DNA from: Paracoccaceae bacterium
GTDB lineage: Bacteria; Pseudomonadota; Alphaproteobacteria; Rhodobacterales; Rhodobacteraceae
Length of the DNA: 64,000 bases
Direction: 5' to 3'
Assembly (NCBI GenBank): GCA_002709405.1
Contig: PAQV01000051.1
Coordinates: forward strand, 1 to 64,000
The position numbers and the translations under genes were made by a program. Below, piece by piece: positions 19,988 through 29,215 of the stretch. The stretch's first letter is position 1. Each line of letters opens with the position of its first letter. The notes below the pieces were generated by a model. That model saw nothing but the letters and a program-made list of their open reading frames with translations, was not told where the DNA came from and did not search any database.

Positions 19988-20021
19988 CCGGTAGGTTGAG
20001 CACATTGAGACCTTACCGGAG
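19988..20021 (+). promoter_or_regulatory. 5'-leader hairpin over the DUF1127 ribosome-binding site
   Basis: CCGGTAGGT (19988-19996) can pair, with one bulge, to ACCTTACCGG (20010-20019). The Shine-Dalgarno-like GGAG at 20018-20021 is partly inside the stem, 8 nt before ATG 20030, so translation could be modulated. Confidence 0.35.
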
Positions 20022-20029
20022 TAGCCCCA

Positions 20030-20221
20030 ATGCCCCCTCTCGCCCTGCCGCGCCTTGGCCAGCCCAAGGCGCCCTCGATCCTTCAGCGCATCATCCTGCG
20101 CGCCCGTGTCCGGCGCGACATGCGCCGGTTGTCCGATCTGCCCGATTACCTTCTGGATGACGTCGGCCTAACCCGGTCGGACGTGCGGCGCGCCCTGCGA
20201 GGCAGCCGGTACGACGACTGA
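20030..20221 (+). CDS. DUF1127 small protein
   Basis: 63-aa basic protein with the DUF1127 (YjiS-like) core: RRDMRRLSDLPDYLLDDVGLTRSDVRRAL. Arginine-rich DUF1127 proteins in alphaproteobacteria are linked to RNA binding and to phosphate/C1 metabolism and small-RNA turnover. The core, with DLPDYLLDDVGLTRSD, is complete. It stands alone between the divergent Lrp-type regulator and an alpha/beta hydrolase, with a possible regulatory hairpin upstream and a stem-loop downstream. Confidence 0.87.
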   Translation: MPPLALPRLGQPKAPSILQRIILRARVRRDMRRLSDLPDYLLDDVGLTRSDVRRALRGSRYDD

Positions 20222-20234
20222 GCCCGAACCGCAG

Positions 20235-20269
20235 GACAGGCCCGCCCTCACCCGGAGGACGGGCCTGTC
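20235..20269 (+). terminator. Stem-loop after DUF1127 gene
   Basis: Perfect 10-bp arms GACAGGCCCG / CGGGCCTGTC with a further CCTC/GAGG inner pair, starting 14 nt after the stop codon. No T-tract follows, so it may be a processing or stability element rather than a simple terminator. Confidence 0.55.
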
Positions 20270-20475
20270 TCAACGCCTGGGCGAGGGTCTTGGCGGGGTC
20301 GGGCCGCGCAGGCTGCCTGATGGCGCGTCGGGATGGGCGGGAAATTGCGCTCTGCCCCGGGGTTGGAGCAGTCTTGGATGGATTTTCCTGCGGAACCCGG
20401 ACATTTCTGGATCCAGGCCTTTTCGCCCTGTCCGTCTTCCGCCGCAGTCCTTGTTAACCAGCCCAGGAGCCCGCC

Positions 20476-21291
20476 ATGAAAACCCAGATCGTCGACACGT
20501 CCCATGCCTCTATCGCGGTGACGGACAGCGAAACGGACGGGCCGGTGGTGCTGATGATCCATGGCAATTCCTCGTGCCGCGAGGTCTTTCGCAACCAGCT
20601 GACGGGCGCCATCGGCCAGGCCTTCCGGGTGATCGCCATGGACCTGCCCGGCCACGGCAACAGCTCGGACGCGACCGATCCCGAGCGGACCTACTGGATG
20701 CCGGGTTACGCCGATACGGCCATCGAGCTGATGGATCGGCTGGGCATCGACCGTTACGCCGTGCTGGGCTGGTCGTTGGGGGGCCATATCGGGCTGGAGA
20801 TGCTGTCCCGCACGGACCGGATCAGCGGGCTGATGATCTCGGGCACGCCGCCGGTGGCCAAGGACCCGGAATCGGTGAATGCCGGGTTCCGCCCCAGCGA
20901 ACACATGCACCTGGCCGCCCAGGCCGAGATGACCGAGCAGGAGGTGTCGGATTACGCCCACGCCACCTGCGGTGAAAACGCGCCCTTCGAACCCTTCCTG
21001 CTGGAAGCCGTCGCCCGCACCGACGGCCGCGCCCGAGAGCTGATGTTCGGGCGCATCCTGGCCCCCGAGGCCGCCGACCAGCAGGCCGTTGCCATTGCCA
21101 GCCCGGTGCCCCTGGCCATCGTCAACGGCGAGGACGATGTCTTCGTCAACAACGATTTCATCAAGGCCATCTCTTACGGCAACCTGTGGGAAGACACCGT
21201 TCACCTTCTGGACGGAATCGGGCACGCGCCGTTCTGGGAAGCCCCCGACCTCTTCGACCCGTACCTGGACCGGTTCCTGGCCGGCCTGTAG
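20476..21291 (+). CDS. Alpha/beta hydrolase
   Basis: 271-aa alpha/beta-hydrolase-fold enzyme. The oxyanion segment IHGNSSCRE, nucleophile elbow GWSLGGH (Ser), acid in NGEDDVFVNN (Asp) and catalytic His in GIGHAPFWEAP are all present. AGGAG precedes ATG 20476. There is no signal peptide, so it is cytoplasmic. It resembles general esterases/haloperoxidase-like hydrolases; substrate not predictable. It stands alone upstream of acnB, with a 321-nt gap. Confidence 0.85.
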   Translation: MKTQIVDTSHASIAVTDSETDGPVVLMIHGNSSCREVFRNQLTGAIGQAFRVIAMDLPGHGNSSDATDPERTYWMPGYADTAIELMDRLGIDRYAVLGWSLGGHIGLEMLSRTDRISGLMISGTPPVAKDPESVNAGFRPSEHMHLAAQAEMTEQEVSDYAHATCGENAPFEPFLLEAVARTDGRARELMFGRILAPEAADQQAVAIASPVPLAIVNGEDDVFVNNDFIKAISYGNLWEDTVHLLDGIGHAPFWEAPDLFDPYLDRFLAGL

Positions 21292-21612
21292 GCGCCCTGG
21301 CGGGTCGCATGGCCCGCCCTGCCCGCCGCTCAGCTTTTGGGCAACTTCCGGGCGATCTGCTCTCGTTCAGGTGCTTTTAACTGCGACATGTCACTGCGTG
21401 GCCCGTTGGGCATGCGTGCATGGAACGTCGCATGTGCATCCGGCCGCAATCCTTGGTAGAAGGGCGCCGGGGCTTGCGGCAGTTTGTAACGATTTCACGC
21501 CTTGCACGCCCCGCCCATTATGTATACTTTTGCATACAATCGAATACACGATGCCCCGGACCACCCGGCCCCCATCGATCAGACCCTTGAACACCTGTCA
21601 GCGGATATGCCC
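21292..21612. promoter_or_regulatory. acnB promoter region
   Basis: 321 nt with no credible separate gene. Near its end is an AT-rich patch with a dyad at 21521-21538, a TTGCAC element at 21502-21507 and TATACT at 21523-21528 (15-nt spacing) as a possible promoter. An in-frame extension of acnB runs back to 21502 through this patch; I treat it as leader, not coding. Confidence 0.5.
21521..21538. promoter_or_regulatory. Near-palindromic operator candidate upstream of acnB
   Basis: TGTATAC-TTTT-GCATACA, 7-4-7 with one mismatch, overlapping the presumed -10 region. The TGTATAC half-site resembles GntR-type operators, but no such regulator lies in the window. Confidence 0.4.
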
Positions 21613-24405
21613 ATGAGCCTCTATGCAAGCTACCTTGAAGAGATCGAAACTCGCAAAACCGAAGGGCTGCATCCCAAGCCCATCGACGATGCTGCGCTTC
21701 TGGAAGAGATCATCGCGCAGATCAAGACGCCGGGGCACGAACATCATGCGGACTCGCTGAAGTACTTCATCTACAACACCCTGCCCGGCACCACGAGCGC
21801 GGCTGGCGTGAAGGCGGCCTTCCTCAAGGAGATCATCCTGGGCGAGGCCACGGTCGACGACATCGATCAGGCCTTTGCCTTTGAACTGCTGTCGCACATG
21901 AAGGGCGGCCCCTCGGTCGAGGTTCTGCTGGACCTGGCCCTGGGCGACGATGCGGCCATTGCCACCCAGGCCGCCGAGGTGCTGAAATCGCAGGTCTTCC
22001 TTTACGATGCCGACACCGACCGCCTGAAGGCCGCCCACGAGGCCGGCAACGCGGTCGCGACCGACATCCTGCAAAGCTATGCCAAGGCCGAGTTCTTCAC
22101 CAAGCTGCCGGAGGTCGACGAAGAGATCGAGGTCGTCACCTTCATCGCCGCCGAGGGCGACATTTCGACCGACCTTCTGTCGCCGGGCAACCAGGCGCAC
22201 TCGCGGTCGGACCGGGAACTGCACGGCAAGTGCATGATTTCGGAAAGCGCACAGAAGGAAATCGAGGCGCTGAAGCTGCAGCACCCCGGCAAGCGCGTCA
22301 TGCTGATCGCCGAAAAGGGCACCATGGGCGTGGGCTCGTCGCGGATGTCGGGCGTCAACAACGTGGCGCTGTGGACCGGCAAGCAGGCGTCGCCCTACGT
22401 GCCCTTCGTCAACATCGCCCCGGTCGTGGCCGGCACCAACGGGATCTCGCCGATCTTCCTGACCACCGTCGGCGTGACCGGCGGCATCGGTGTCGACCTG
22501 AAGAACTGGGTCAAGAAGCTGGACGAGGACGGCAAGCCGATCCTCAACAATGACGGCAACCCGATCCTGGAACAGAAGTACTCGGTCGAAACCGGCACCG
22601 TCCTGAAGATCAACACCAAGGACAAGAAGCTGTACGGCGCCGAGGATGGCAAGGAACTGGCCGACCTGTCGTCGTCGTTCACGCCCCAGAAGGTCGAGTT
22701 CATGAAGGCGGGCGGATCCTATGCCATCGTCTTCGGCAAGAAGCTGCAGACCACCGCGGCCGAGATCCTGGGCGTCGAGGCACCGTTGGTCTTTGCCCCC
22801 TCGAAAGAGATCAGCCACGAAGGCCAGGGCCTGACGGCCGTCGAAAAGATCTTCAACGCCAACGCCCTGGGCACGACGCCGGGCAAGGCACTGCACGCCG
22901 GATCGGACGTGCGCGTGAAGGTGAACATCGTGGGCTCGCAGGACACCACCGGCCTGATGACCAGCCAGGAGCTGGAATCGATGGCCGCCACCGTGCTGTC
23001 GCCCTCGGTTGACGGGGCCTACCAGTCGGGCTGCCACACCGCGTCGGTCTGGGACCTGAAGGCGCAGGCCAACACCCCGCGCCTGATGGCCTTCATGAAC
23101 AAGTTCGGCCTGGTGACCGCCCGCGACCCCAAGGGCATCTACCATTCGATGACCGACGTGATCCACAAGGTGCTGAACGACATCACCGTGGACGACTGGG
23201 CGATCATCATCGGCGGCGACAGCCACACCCGCATGTCCAAGGGCGTGGCCTTCGGCGCGGACTCGGGCACCGTCGCGTTGGCCCTGGCCACGGGCGAGGC
23301 CTCGATGCCGATCCCGGAAACCGTGAAGGTCACCTTCAAGGGCGAAATGGCCGATTACATGGACTTCCGCGACGTGGTGCACGCCACCCAGGCGCAGATG
23401 CTCAAGCAGTTCGGCGACAACGTCTTCCAGGGCCGCGTGATCGAGGTGCACATCGGCACGCTGCTGGCCGACCAGGCCTTCACCTTCACCGACTGGACGG
23501 CCGAGATGAAGGCAAAGGCGTCGATCTGCATTTCCAACGACGAGACGCTGATCGAGTCGCTGGAAATCGCCCGTGACCGCATCAAGATCATGATCGAAAA
23601 GGGCATGGAGCATGAAAACGGCATGCTTCAGAAGCTGGTGAACATCGCCGAGACGCGCATCGAACAGATCCGCTCGGGCGAGAAGCCGGCCCTGCGTCCC
23701 GACGACAATGCCAAGTACTTTGCCGAGGTCGTCGTCGACCTGGACGAGATCGTCGAACCGATGATCGCCGACCCGGACGTCAACAATGCCGACGTGTCCA
23801 AGCGCTACACCCACGACACCATCCGGCCCGTGTCCTACTATGGCGCGGAAAAGAAGGTGGACCTGGGCTTCGTGGGCTCGTGCATGGTGCACAAGGGCGA
23901 CATGAAGATCGTGGCCCAGATGCTGCGCAACCTCGAAGAGGAAGCCGGCAAGGTGGAATTCAAGGCGCCTCTGGTCGTGGCCGCGCCCACCTACAACATC
24001 ATCGACGAGCTGAAGGAAGAAGGCGACTGGGAAGTCCTGCAAAAGTACTCGGGCTTCGAATTCGACGATTTCGCGCCCAAGAAATCCGCGCGGACGGAAT
24101 ACGAGAACATCCTCTACCTGGAACGCCCGGGCTGTAACCTGTGCATGGGCAACCAGGAAAAGGCGGCCAAGGGCGACACCGTCCTGGCCACCTCGACCCG
24201 GCTGTTCCAGGGCCGCGTGGTGGCGGATTCCGAGACCAAGAAGGGTGAATCGCTGCTGGCCTCGACCCCGGTCGTGGTGCTGTCGGCCATCCTGGGCCGG
24301 ACGCCGACGATGGACGAATACAAGAAGGCCGTGAAGGGCATCAACCTGACCAAGTTTGCCCCGCCGGTGCAAAAGCCGCTGAGCTCGATGTCGGCGCATT
24401 TCTGA
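21613..24405 (+). CDS. acnB: Aconitate hydratase B
   Basis: 930-aa bifunctional aconitase B of the TCA cycle, converting citrate to isocitrate (and 2-methyl-cis-aconitate in some bacteria). Domain order is AcnB-type: N-terminal HEAT-like domain (1-~160), swivel domain (~165-380), then the [4Fe-4S] catalytic domains with GCHTASVWD and the cluster Cys pair in RPGCNLCMGN near residue 840. ATG 21613 is chosen because MSLYASYLEEIETRKTEG aligns with the known AcnB N terminus; ATG 21607 is an alternative. The gene is monocistronic, with its own promoter region and terminators. Confidence 0.96.
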   Translation: MSLYASYLEEIETRKTEGLHPKPIDDAALLEEIIAQIKTPGHEHHADSLKYFIYNTLPGTTSAAGVKAAFLKEIILGEATVDDIDQAFAFELLSHMKGGPSVEVLLDLALGDDAAIATQAAEVLKSQVFLYDADTDRLKAAHEAGNAVATDILQSYAKAEFFTKLPEVDEEIEVVTFIAAEGDISTDLLSPGNQAHSRSDRELHGKCMISESAQKEIEALKLQHPGKRVMLIAEKGTMGVGSSRMSGVNNVALWTGKQASPYVPFVNIAPVVAGTNGISPIFLTTVGVTGGIGVDLKNWVKKLDEDGKPILNNDGNPILEQKYSVETGTVLKINTKDKKLYGAEDGKELADLSSSFTPQKVEFMKAGGSYAIVFGKKLQTTAAEILGVEAPLVFAPSKEISHEGQGLTAVEKIFNANALGTTPGKALHAGSDVRVKVNIVGSQDTTGLMTSQELESMAATVLSPSVDGAYQSGCHTASVWDLKAQANTPRLMAFMNKFGLVTARDPKGIYHSMTDVIHKVLNDITVDDWAIIIGGDSHTRMSKGVAFGADSGTVALALATGEASMPIPETVKVTFKGEMADYMDFRDVVHATQAQMLKQFGDNVFQGRVIEVHIGTLLADQAFTFTDWTAEMKAKASICISNDETLIESLEIARDRIKIMIEKGMEHENGMLQKLVNIAETRIEQIRSGEKPALRPDDNAKYFAEVVVDLDEIVEPMIADPDVNNADVSKRYTHDTIRPVSYYGAEKKVDLGFVGSCMVHKGDMKIVAQMLRNLEEEAGKVEFKAPLVVAAPTYNIIDELKEEGDWEVLQKYSGFEFDDFAPKKSARTEYENILYLERPGCNLCMGNQEKAAKGDTVLATSTRLFQGRVVADSETKKGESLLASTPVVVLSAILGRTPTMDEYKKAVKGINLTKFAPPVQKPLSSMSAHF

Positions 24406-24435
24406 TCCGCGACAATCGGTTGACATGACCTGCTT

Positions 24436-24465
24436 CGGGGCGCCTTTGGCGCCCCGTTTGTTTTG
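24436..24465 (+). terminator. Rho-independent terminator of acnB
   Basis: Perfect 9-bp stem CGGGGCGCC-TTT-GGCGCCCCG followed by TTTGTTTTG, 31 nt after the acnB stop. A textbook intrinsic terminator. Confidence 0.9.
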
Positions 24466-24762
24466 TACCTGGCACCTTTGGCGCCCCGTTTGCGTTTGTG
24501 CCCGGCGCTGCTGCGCCCGGTTGCCCGAATTTTGACGAAGCGCGCGGCGGCGGCGCGCGGATGGGGGCGCTGACCTTGAATTGTCGCACCGGATCGCGTT
24601 TCGTCGCGCCAAAGCTCATGCCTGTGCCCATGCCCGTACCCTGCCGCACCGCTCGATTTTCCAGACACGACCGATGGCCGAAGACGCCGCGTGACGGGAC
24701 CGGCAAGGGCCTGTGCTCATGGTGCCTGCCATCAGAGCTTCACCCCGTAAGGACCTGACAAC
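24466..24762. other. Gene-free stretch with duplicated terminator half
   Basis: The 18-mer CCTTTGGCGCCCCGTTTG of the terminator (24443-24460) is repeated exactly at 24475-24492, giving a second, weaker hairpin. A third imperfect stem, CCGGCGC-TGCT-GCGCCCGG, follows near 24501-24520. The rest holds the promoter of the deacetylase gene; an AAGGA lies about 9 nt before its ATG. Confidence 0.6.
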
Positions 24763-25653
24763 ATGACAATATCCGAAAACCCCTGGGAATGGCCCGAAGA
24801 CGTCTGGCGCGGCAAGGTGGACCGCGTCCGCGCAGGCGACAGCCTGAAGCCCACAAGCTGGCCGAACGGGGCCAAATGCGCCGTGGCCATGTCCTTCGAC
24901 GTCGACCACGACACCAACGAATTGCGCGACGGGGGCCAGTCCATCGGAGCCATGAGCCGGGGCCAGTACGGCAACCGCCAGGGCATCCCCCGCATCATGG
25001 AGATCATCCGCCGCCACGACATCAAGGCCACCTTCTACGTGCCCGCGGTCGTGGCCCAGCTTTACCCCGACGAGACCCGCATGTTCGTCGCCGAGGGCCA
25101 CGAGGTCGGCATCCACGGCTGGATCCACGAGCGCAACTCGGTCCTGCCCGCCGACGTGGAACGCGACCTGCAGATGCGCTCGGCCGACATGCTGGAACAG
25201 ATCAGCGGCGCGCGGCCCGTGGGCATCCGGACGCCCTCGTGGGATTTCTCGCAGGTGACACTGGAAATCACCCGGGACATGGGGCTGAGGTATGACAGTT
25301 CGCTGATGGCCGACGTGGATTGCCACAAGCTGCTGCTGGATGGCGAGGACACCGGGGTGGTGGAACTGCCGGTGGAATGGATCCGCGACGACGCGGTCTA
25401 TTTCAACATGAACCGCTTTTCCGCCCTGCGGCCCTACACCCCGCCCGAGGCCGTTTTCGATATCTTCTCGCGCGAGTTCGAGGCCGCCTATGCCGAAGGC
25501 GGGATCTTCCAGCTGACGATGCACCCGCATGTCACCGGCTATCGCTCGCGGATCTGGATCTTCGAGGACCTGGTCAAGCAGGCCAAGGCCAAGGGCGACG
25601 TCTGGTTCGCCACCCATGCCGAGATCGTCGACTGGGTCAAGGCCAACGCCTGA
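24763..25653 (+). CDS. Polysaccharide-deacetylase-family amidohydrolase
   Basis: 296-aa NodB/PuuE-like protein. AMSFDVDHDTNE contains the first metal/catalytic Asp, EVGIHGWIHE the metal-binding His pair, PVGIRTPSW the Arg/Pro motif, and QLTMHPH the late His. The pattern is closer to PuuE-type allantoinase/amidase members than to cell-wall deacetylases, and no signal peptide is present, so a cytoplasmic C-N hydrolase is likely. It precedes a flavin monooxygenase and faces a dipeptide-type ABC importer, suggesting catabolism of an imported N-containing compound. Confidence 0.85.
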   Translation: MTISENPWEWPEDVWRGKVDRVRAGDSLKPTSWPNGAKCAVAMSFDVDHDTNELRDGGQSIGAMSRGQYGNRQGIPRIMEIIRRHDIKATFYVPAVVAQLYPDETRMFVAEGHEVGIHGWIHERNSVLPADVERDLQMRSADMLEQISGARPVGIRTPSWDFSQVTLEITRDMGLRYDSSLMADVDCHKLLLDGEDTGVVELPVEWIRDDAVYFNMNRFSALRPYTPPEAVFDIFSREFEAAYAEGGIFQLTMHPHVTGYRSRIWIFEDLVKQAKAKGDVWFATHAEIVDWVKANA

Positions 25654-25852
25654 CATAGGGCCTGACACCGGGTCCCGCGCCGCGTTCCGGTCATCGTTTG
25701 GGGCACATCCGGGGCGCGCCATAACCCGCTCAGGGAATGACGTTTCCTGCCCTATTCCGGGCAGGAGACAACGCCGCCCCCCGCGCCGCGCCATTCCCCG
25801 CGCGCACCCCTTGCCAGCGGCCCCGGGCTGACCACAGGATCGGTCAGCAACA

Positions 25853-25866
25853 CTGCCCCGGGGCAG
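25853..25866. repeat. 14-bp perfect palindrome in monooxygenase leader
   Basis: CTGCCCCGGGGCAG lies 20 nt upstream of the ATG of the flavin monooxygenase gene. It could be an operator or a leader hairpin. A further stem CCTGCCC-TATTCC-GGGCAGG lies at 25746-25765. Confidence 0.4.
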
Positions 25867-25886
25867 AGGAATACGAGGTCTCTTTC

Positions 25887-27203
25887 ATGGCGAAACACAT
25901 ACATTTCGGGCTCTTTCTGCTGGGCTCGGGCTGCCACATGGCGGGCTGGCGCATGCCCGGATCGCTGGACAGTTTCGAAACGATCGAGGATCTCCTGGCG
26001 ATCTCGCGCGAGGCCGAACGGGGCCTTTTCGACATGATCTTCGTGGGCGACGGTCTGGGGGCGAACCTGAAGGGACATCCCGGTTTCGCCTCGCGGCTGG
26101 AGCCGATCACCATGCTGTCGGCCATCGCCATGGCGACCCGGCACATCGGGCTGGGCGCGACCGCGTCCACCACCTACGAAGAGCCCTGGTCCGTCGCGCG
26201 GGTGTTTTCCTCGCTGGATCACATCTCCAAGGGCCGGGCCGCGTGGAACGTGGTGACCAGTTCGGGCGACGGGGCGGCGGCGAATTTCGGGCGCGAACAT
26301 CCCGACCACGCCCGGCGCTACGAACGGTCGATGGAATTCGTCGAAGTGGTCAAGAAGCTGTGGGACGCCTGGCAGGACGGGGCGCTGGTCAAGGACAAGG
26401 ACAGCGGCGTCTATTTCGACGAAACCAAGGTCGCGCCGATCGACCACAAGGGCACGTTCTTCAACGTGAAGGGGCCGCTGAACATTTCGCGCACGCCGCA
26501 GGGGCGGCCGATCGTGCTGCAGGCCGGCGGGTCCGAGGCCGGCCAGGAACTGGCCGCGCAGCATGCCGACGTGGTCTTCACCGTGACCCACGACATCGAG
26601 GACGCCCGTGCGTTCTACAAGAGCCTGAAATCGCGCCTGCCCAAGTACGGGCGCCGGCCCGAGGACCTGATCATCATGCCCGGCATGATGCCCATCGTCG
26701 GTGCGACCATGCCGGAGGCGCTGGACAAGCTGGCCGAGGTGCAATCCTTCATCGCCGACGAAGGGGCCATCGACATGCTGTCGATGCGGCTGGGGATCGA
26801 CCTGTCGGGCCATGACCTGGACGGGCCGGTGCCGGATGTGCCCTCGACCGACGGCTCGCGCGGGTTCGCCCAGGCGATCCTGTCGAAGGCCAAGAAGGAC
26901 AACCTGAGCCTGCGCGACCTGTTCAACCTGGTGGCTGCCGCGCGCGGGCACTGGGTGCTGCCGGGCACGCCCGAAAGCATCGCCGACACGCTGACCGAAT
27001 GGGTCGACACCGAAGCGGCGGACGGGTTCATCGTCAACCCCAGCCACTTCATGGGCGCCCTGACGGATTTCGTCGACGGCGTGGTGCCCGAGCTTCAGGG
27101 GCGCGGCCGGTTCCGCACGGCCTACGAGGGCACGACCCTGCGCGAGAACCTCGGCCTGCCCGAGGCCCCTCCCCCTCAGGCCGCCAAGGGGTCGGCGGCC
27201 TGA
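25887..27203 (+). CDS. LLM-class flavin-dependent monooxygenase (NtaA/SnaA/DszA-like)
   Basis: 438-aa FMNH2-dependent monooxygenase of the luciferase-like NtaA/SnaA/SoxA(DszA) group, which oxidises or cleaves C-N or C-S bonds of small organic substrates. Family features: LGSGCHMAGWRMP at the N terminus, AWNVVTSSGDGAAANFG in the barrel, and LNISRTPQGRPIVLQAGGSEAGQELAA. It needs a flavin reductase, not found nearby. ATG 25887 begins the homologous region; the frame extends upstream to 25737 without coding character. It converges on the ABC importer with a 22-nt gap. Confidence 0.9.
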   Translation: MAKHIHFGLFLLGSGCHMAGWRMPGSLDSFETIEDLLAISREAERGLFDMIFVGDGLGANLKGHPGFASRLEPITMLSAIAMATRHIGLGATASTTYEEPWSVARVFSSLDHISKGRAAWNVVTSSGDGAAANFGREHPDHARRYERSMEFVEVVKKLWDAWQDGALVKDKDSGVYFDETKVAPIDHKGTFFNVKGPLNISRTPQGRPIVLQAGGSEAGQELAAQHADVVFTVTHDIEDARAFYKSLKSRLPKYGRRPEDLIIMPGMMPIVGATMPEALDKLAEVQSFIADEGAIDMLSMRLGIDLSGHDLDGPVPDVPSTDGSRGFAQAILSKAKKDNLSLRDLFNLVAAARGHWVLPGTPESIADTLTEWVDTEAADGFIVNPSHFMGALTDFVDGVVPELQGRGRFRTAYEGTTLRENLGLPEAPPPQAAKGSAA

Positions 27204-27225
27204 GGGACGCTTCTAGGGGCGGTTC

Positions 27226-28224
27226 TTACGACGCGAATGCCTCGGCCGGGCGGACCTGGCCGGGCATGGCATAGGGACAGGCGACCGATTGGCTGTCCGA
27301 CACCTCGGCCAGCTGCGGCACCGACTGCCGGCAATCGGCCTGGGCCATCGGACAGCGCGGGTGAAAGGCGCAGCCTTCGGGGCGGCGGGTCGGGCTGGGC
27401 GGATCGCCCTGGATCACCTGCCCGCTGTCCTGCCGGGTCAGCGTCGGCGCGGACTCCAGCAGCGCCCGGGTGTAGGGATGCGCGGGGGCGGAGAACACCT
27501 GGTCCGCGCTGCCGATCTCGACGATCCGGCCCAGGTACATGATGGCCACCCGGTCGCACAGCCGTTCGACGACCGACAGATCGTGGCTGATGAACAGGTA
27601 CGTCAGATCATAGGTCGCCCGCAGATCCAGCATCAGCTTCAGCACCGTCGCCTGCACCGACAGGTCCAGCCCCGAAGTCGGCTCGTCCAGGATCACCATG
27701 CGCGGGCGCAGCGACAGCGTGCGCGCCAGCCCGATGCGCCGCTGCTGACCGCCCGACAACTCGTGCGGGTAGCGGCGCAGGAAGCCCTCGTTCAGCCCCA
27801 CCGCGTTCAGCATCTCCAGGATCCGCGCCTGCCGTTCGGCCCGGTCGCTGACCCCGTGGATCTTCAGCGTCTCGTGCAGGGTATCGCCCACCCGCCACCA
27901 CGGATCGAGCGCCGCGCCCGGGTCCTGGTGGACGTACTGGATGTCGGACCGCACCTTGCGCGCCTCGGCCGGATCGCGACCACCCACGTCAAACCCATCG
28001 AGCAGGATCGCGCCTTCGGTTTCCCGTTCCAGCCCCAGCAGGGTCTTGGCGATGGTGGACTTGCCACAGCCGGATTCTCCCACAAGGCCAAGCACTTCGC
28101 CGGGCTGGATCTTGAGGCTGACGCCATCCACCGCCCGCACCAGGGGCTTCGGCTTGGACAACAGGCTGCGGGTGCCGCCGTAATGGGTCTTGAGGTCGAC
28201 GGTTTCCAGAAGCGGGCGGCTCAT
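27226..28224 (-). CDS. Dipeptide/oligopeptide ABC transporter ATPase, DppF-type
   Basis: 332-aa ATPase of a peptide/nickel-type importer. Walker [10 protein letters not shown], signature LSGGQQRR and Walker B VILDEPTSGLD are present; the C-terminal oligopeptide-transporter extension with clustered Cys reads FHPRCPMAQADCRQ. It is the last gene of a five-gene operon and overlaps its upstream partner by 4 nt (ATGA). Confidence 0.93.
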   Translation of the reverse strand: MSRPLLETVDLKTHYGGTRSLLSKPKPLVRAVDGVSLKIQPGEVLGLVGESGCGKSTIAKTLLGLERETEGAILLDGFDVGGRDPAEARKVRSDIQYVHQDPGAALDPWWRVGDTLHETLKIHGVSDRAERQARILEMLNAVGLNEGFLRRYPHELSGGQQRRIGLARTLSLRPRMVILDEPTSGLDLSVQATVLKLMLDLRATYDLTYLFISHDLSVVERLCDRVAIMYLGRIVEIGSADQVFSAPAHPYTRALLESAPTLTRQDSGQVIQGDPPSPTRRPEGCAFHPRCPMAQADCRQSVPQLAEVSDSQSVACPYAMPGQVRPAEAFAS

Positions 28225-29213
28225 GCGAATTCCTCTTCGTGCACGCAGGCCAGCTGGCGGCCGTCGCGGCTGTTCAGAAGCCCCGGACGCGCGGATGTGC
28301 AGGCCTCGGTGGCGCGCGGGCAGCGGGGCGCAAAGCGGCAGCCCGGCGGCGGCGTCAGGGGCGAGGAGACCTGGCCGGGGATGCCGGTGATCTCGGTCGA
28401 GCGTTCGGGATGGCAGGCCATAAGCATGCCCGTGTAGGGGTGGCGCGGGCCGTCGATGATCTGGGGCGTGGTGCCGGTTTCCACCGTCTGGCCCGCGTAC
28501 ATCACCGACACCCGGTCACAGATCTGCGCGACGACGCCGAAATCATGGGTCACGAACAGCATCGCCACGTTGTAATCGGCCGCGAGCTCTCGCAGCAGCC
28601 GCAGGATCTGCATCTGGGTCGTCACATCCAGCGCCGTCGTCGGTTCATCCGCCAGGATCAGCGAGGGCCGCGTGGCAAGTGCACCGGCAATCAGGATGCG
28701 CTGGCGCTGGCCGCCCGAGAACTGGTGCGGATAGCGGTCAAGCGCCTCTTCCGGGTCGGGGATCTGGACCGCGCGCAGGACCTCGATCAGGCGGGCCTTG
28801 TGGCGGGCGCGCAAGGATTTGTCATAGCGCGCGCCCTTGGGGTCGTCCGGCAGGCCGGACCAGCGCAGGATCTCGAGGATCTGCGCGCCCACTGTGAAGA
28901 CCGGGTTGAAGGCCTGGAACGGGTCCTGCGGGATGAAGCCGATCTCGCGCCCCCGGATCTGCTGGGCCTCTTTCGGGTCCAGCAGGTTGCGGCCGCGGAA
29001 GGCCACCGTGCCGCTGTCGATCCGCGCGCCCTTGGGCGGCAGGCCCAGGATGGTGCGGATCAGGGTCGATTTCCCGCAGCCGGATTCGCCCACCAGCCCC
29101 ATGACCTCGCCCGGTTTCACGGCGAAATCCACGTGGTCGAGGATCTGCGCCAGCCCGGCATCGCCCTTGACCGACAGTTTCAGGTCGCGGACGGAGAGGA
29201 TGTCATCGCTCAT
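28221..29213 (-). CDS. Dipeptide/oligopeptide ABC transporter ATPase, DppD-type
   Basis: About 330-aa ATPase partner. Walker [10 protein letters not shown], signature FSGGQRQR, Walker [12 protein letters not shown] and the C-terminal [12 protein letters not shown] motif mark the DppD/OppD group. I place the start at ATG 29213 because GGAGG lies 8 nt upstream; a GTG at 29219 would be only 2 nt from the same site, although it overlaps the upstream stop. The two ATPases form the heterodimer of the importer. Confidence 0.93.
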   Translation of the reverse strand: MSDDILSVRDLKLSVKGDAGLAQILDHVDFAVKPGEVMGLVGESGCGKSTLIRTILGLPPKGARIDSGTVAFRGRNLLDPKEAQQIRGREIGFIPQDPFQAFNPVFTVGAQILEILRWSGLPDDPKGARYDKSLRARHKARLIEVLRAVQIPDPEEALDRYPHQFSGGQRQRILIAGALATRPSLILADEPTTALDVTTQMQILRLLRELAADYNVAMLFVTHDFGVVAQICDRVSVMYAGQTVETGTTPQIIDGPRHPYTGMLMACHPERSTEITGIPGQVSSPLTPPPGCRFAPRCPRATEACTSARPGLLNSRDGRQLACVHEEEFA

Positions 29214-29215
29214 GG

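Noticed and set aside
21502..21612. N-terminal extension of acnB
   Set aside because: It overlaps the AT-rich promoter and palindrome, and AcnB homology starts at 21613.
21598..24612. A 1004-codon open frame on the minus strand across acnB
   Set aside because: It is an antisense shadow created by high GC and codon bias. Its composition is His/Gly/Arg-rich without domains, and acnB on the other strand is unmistakable.
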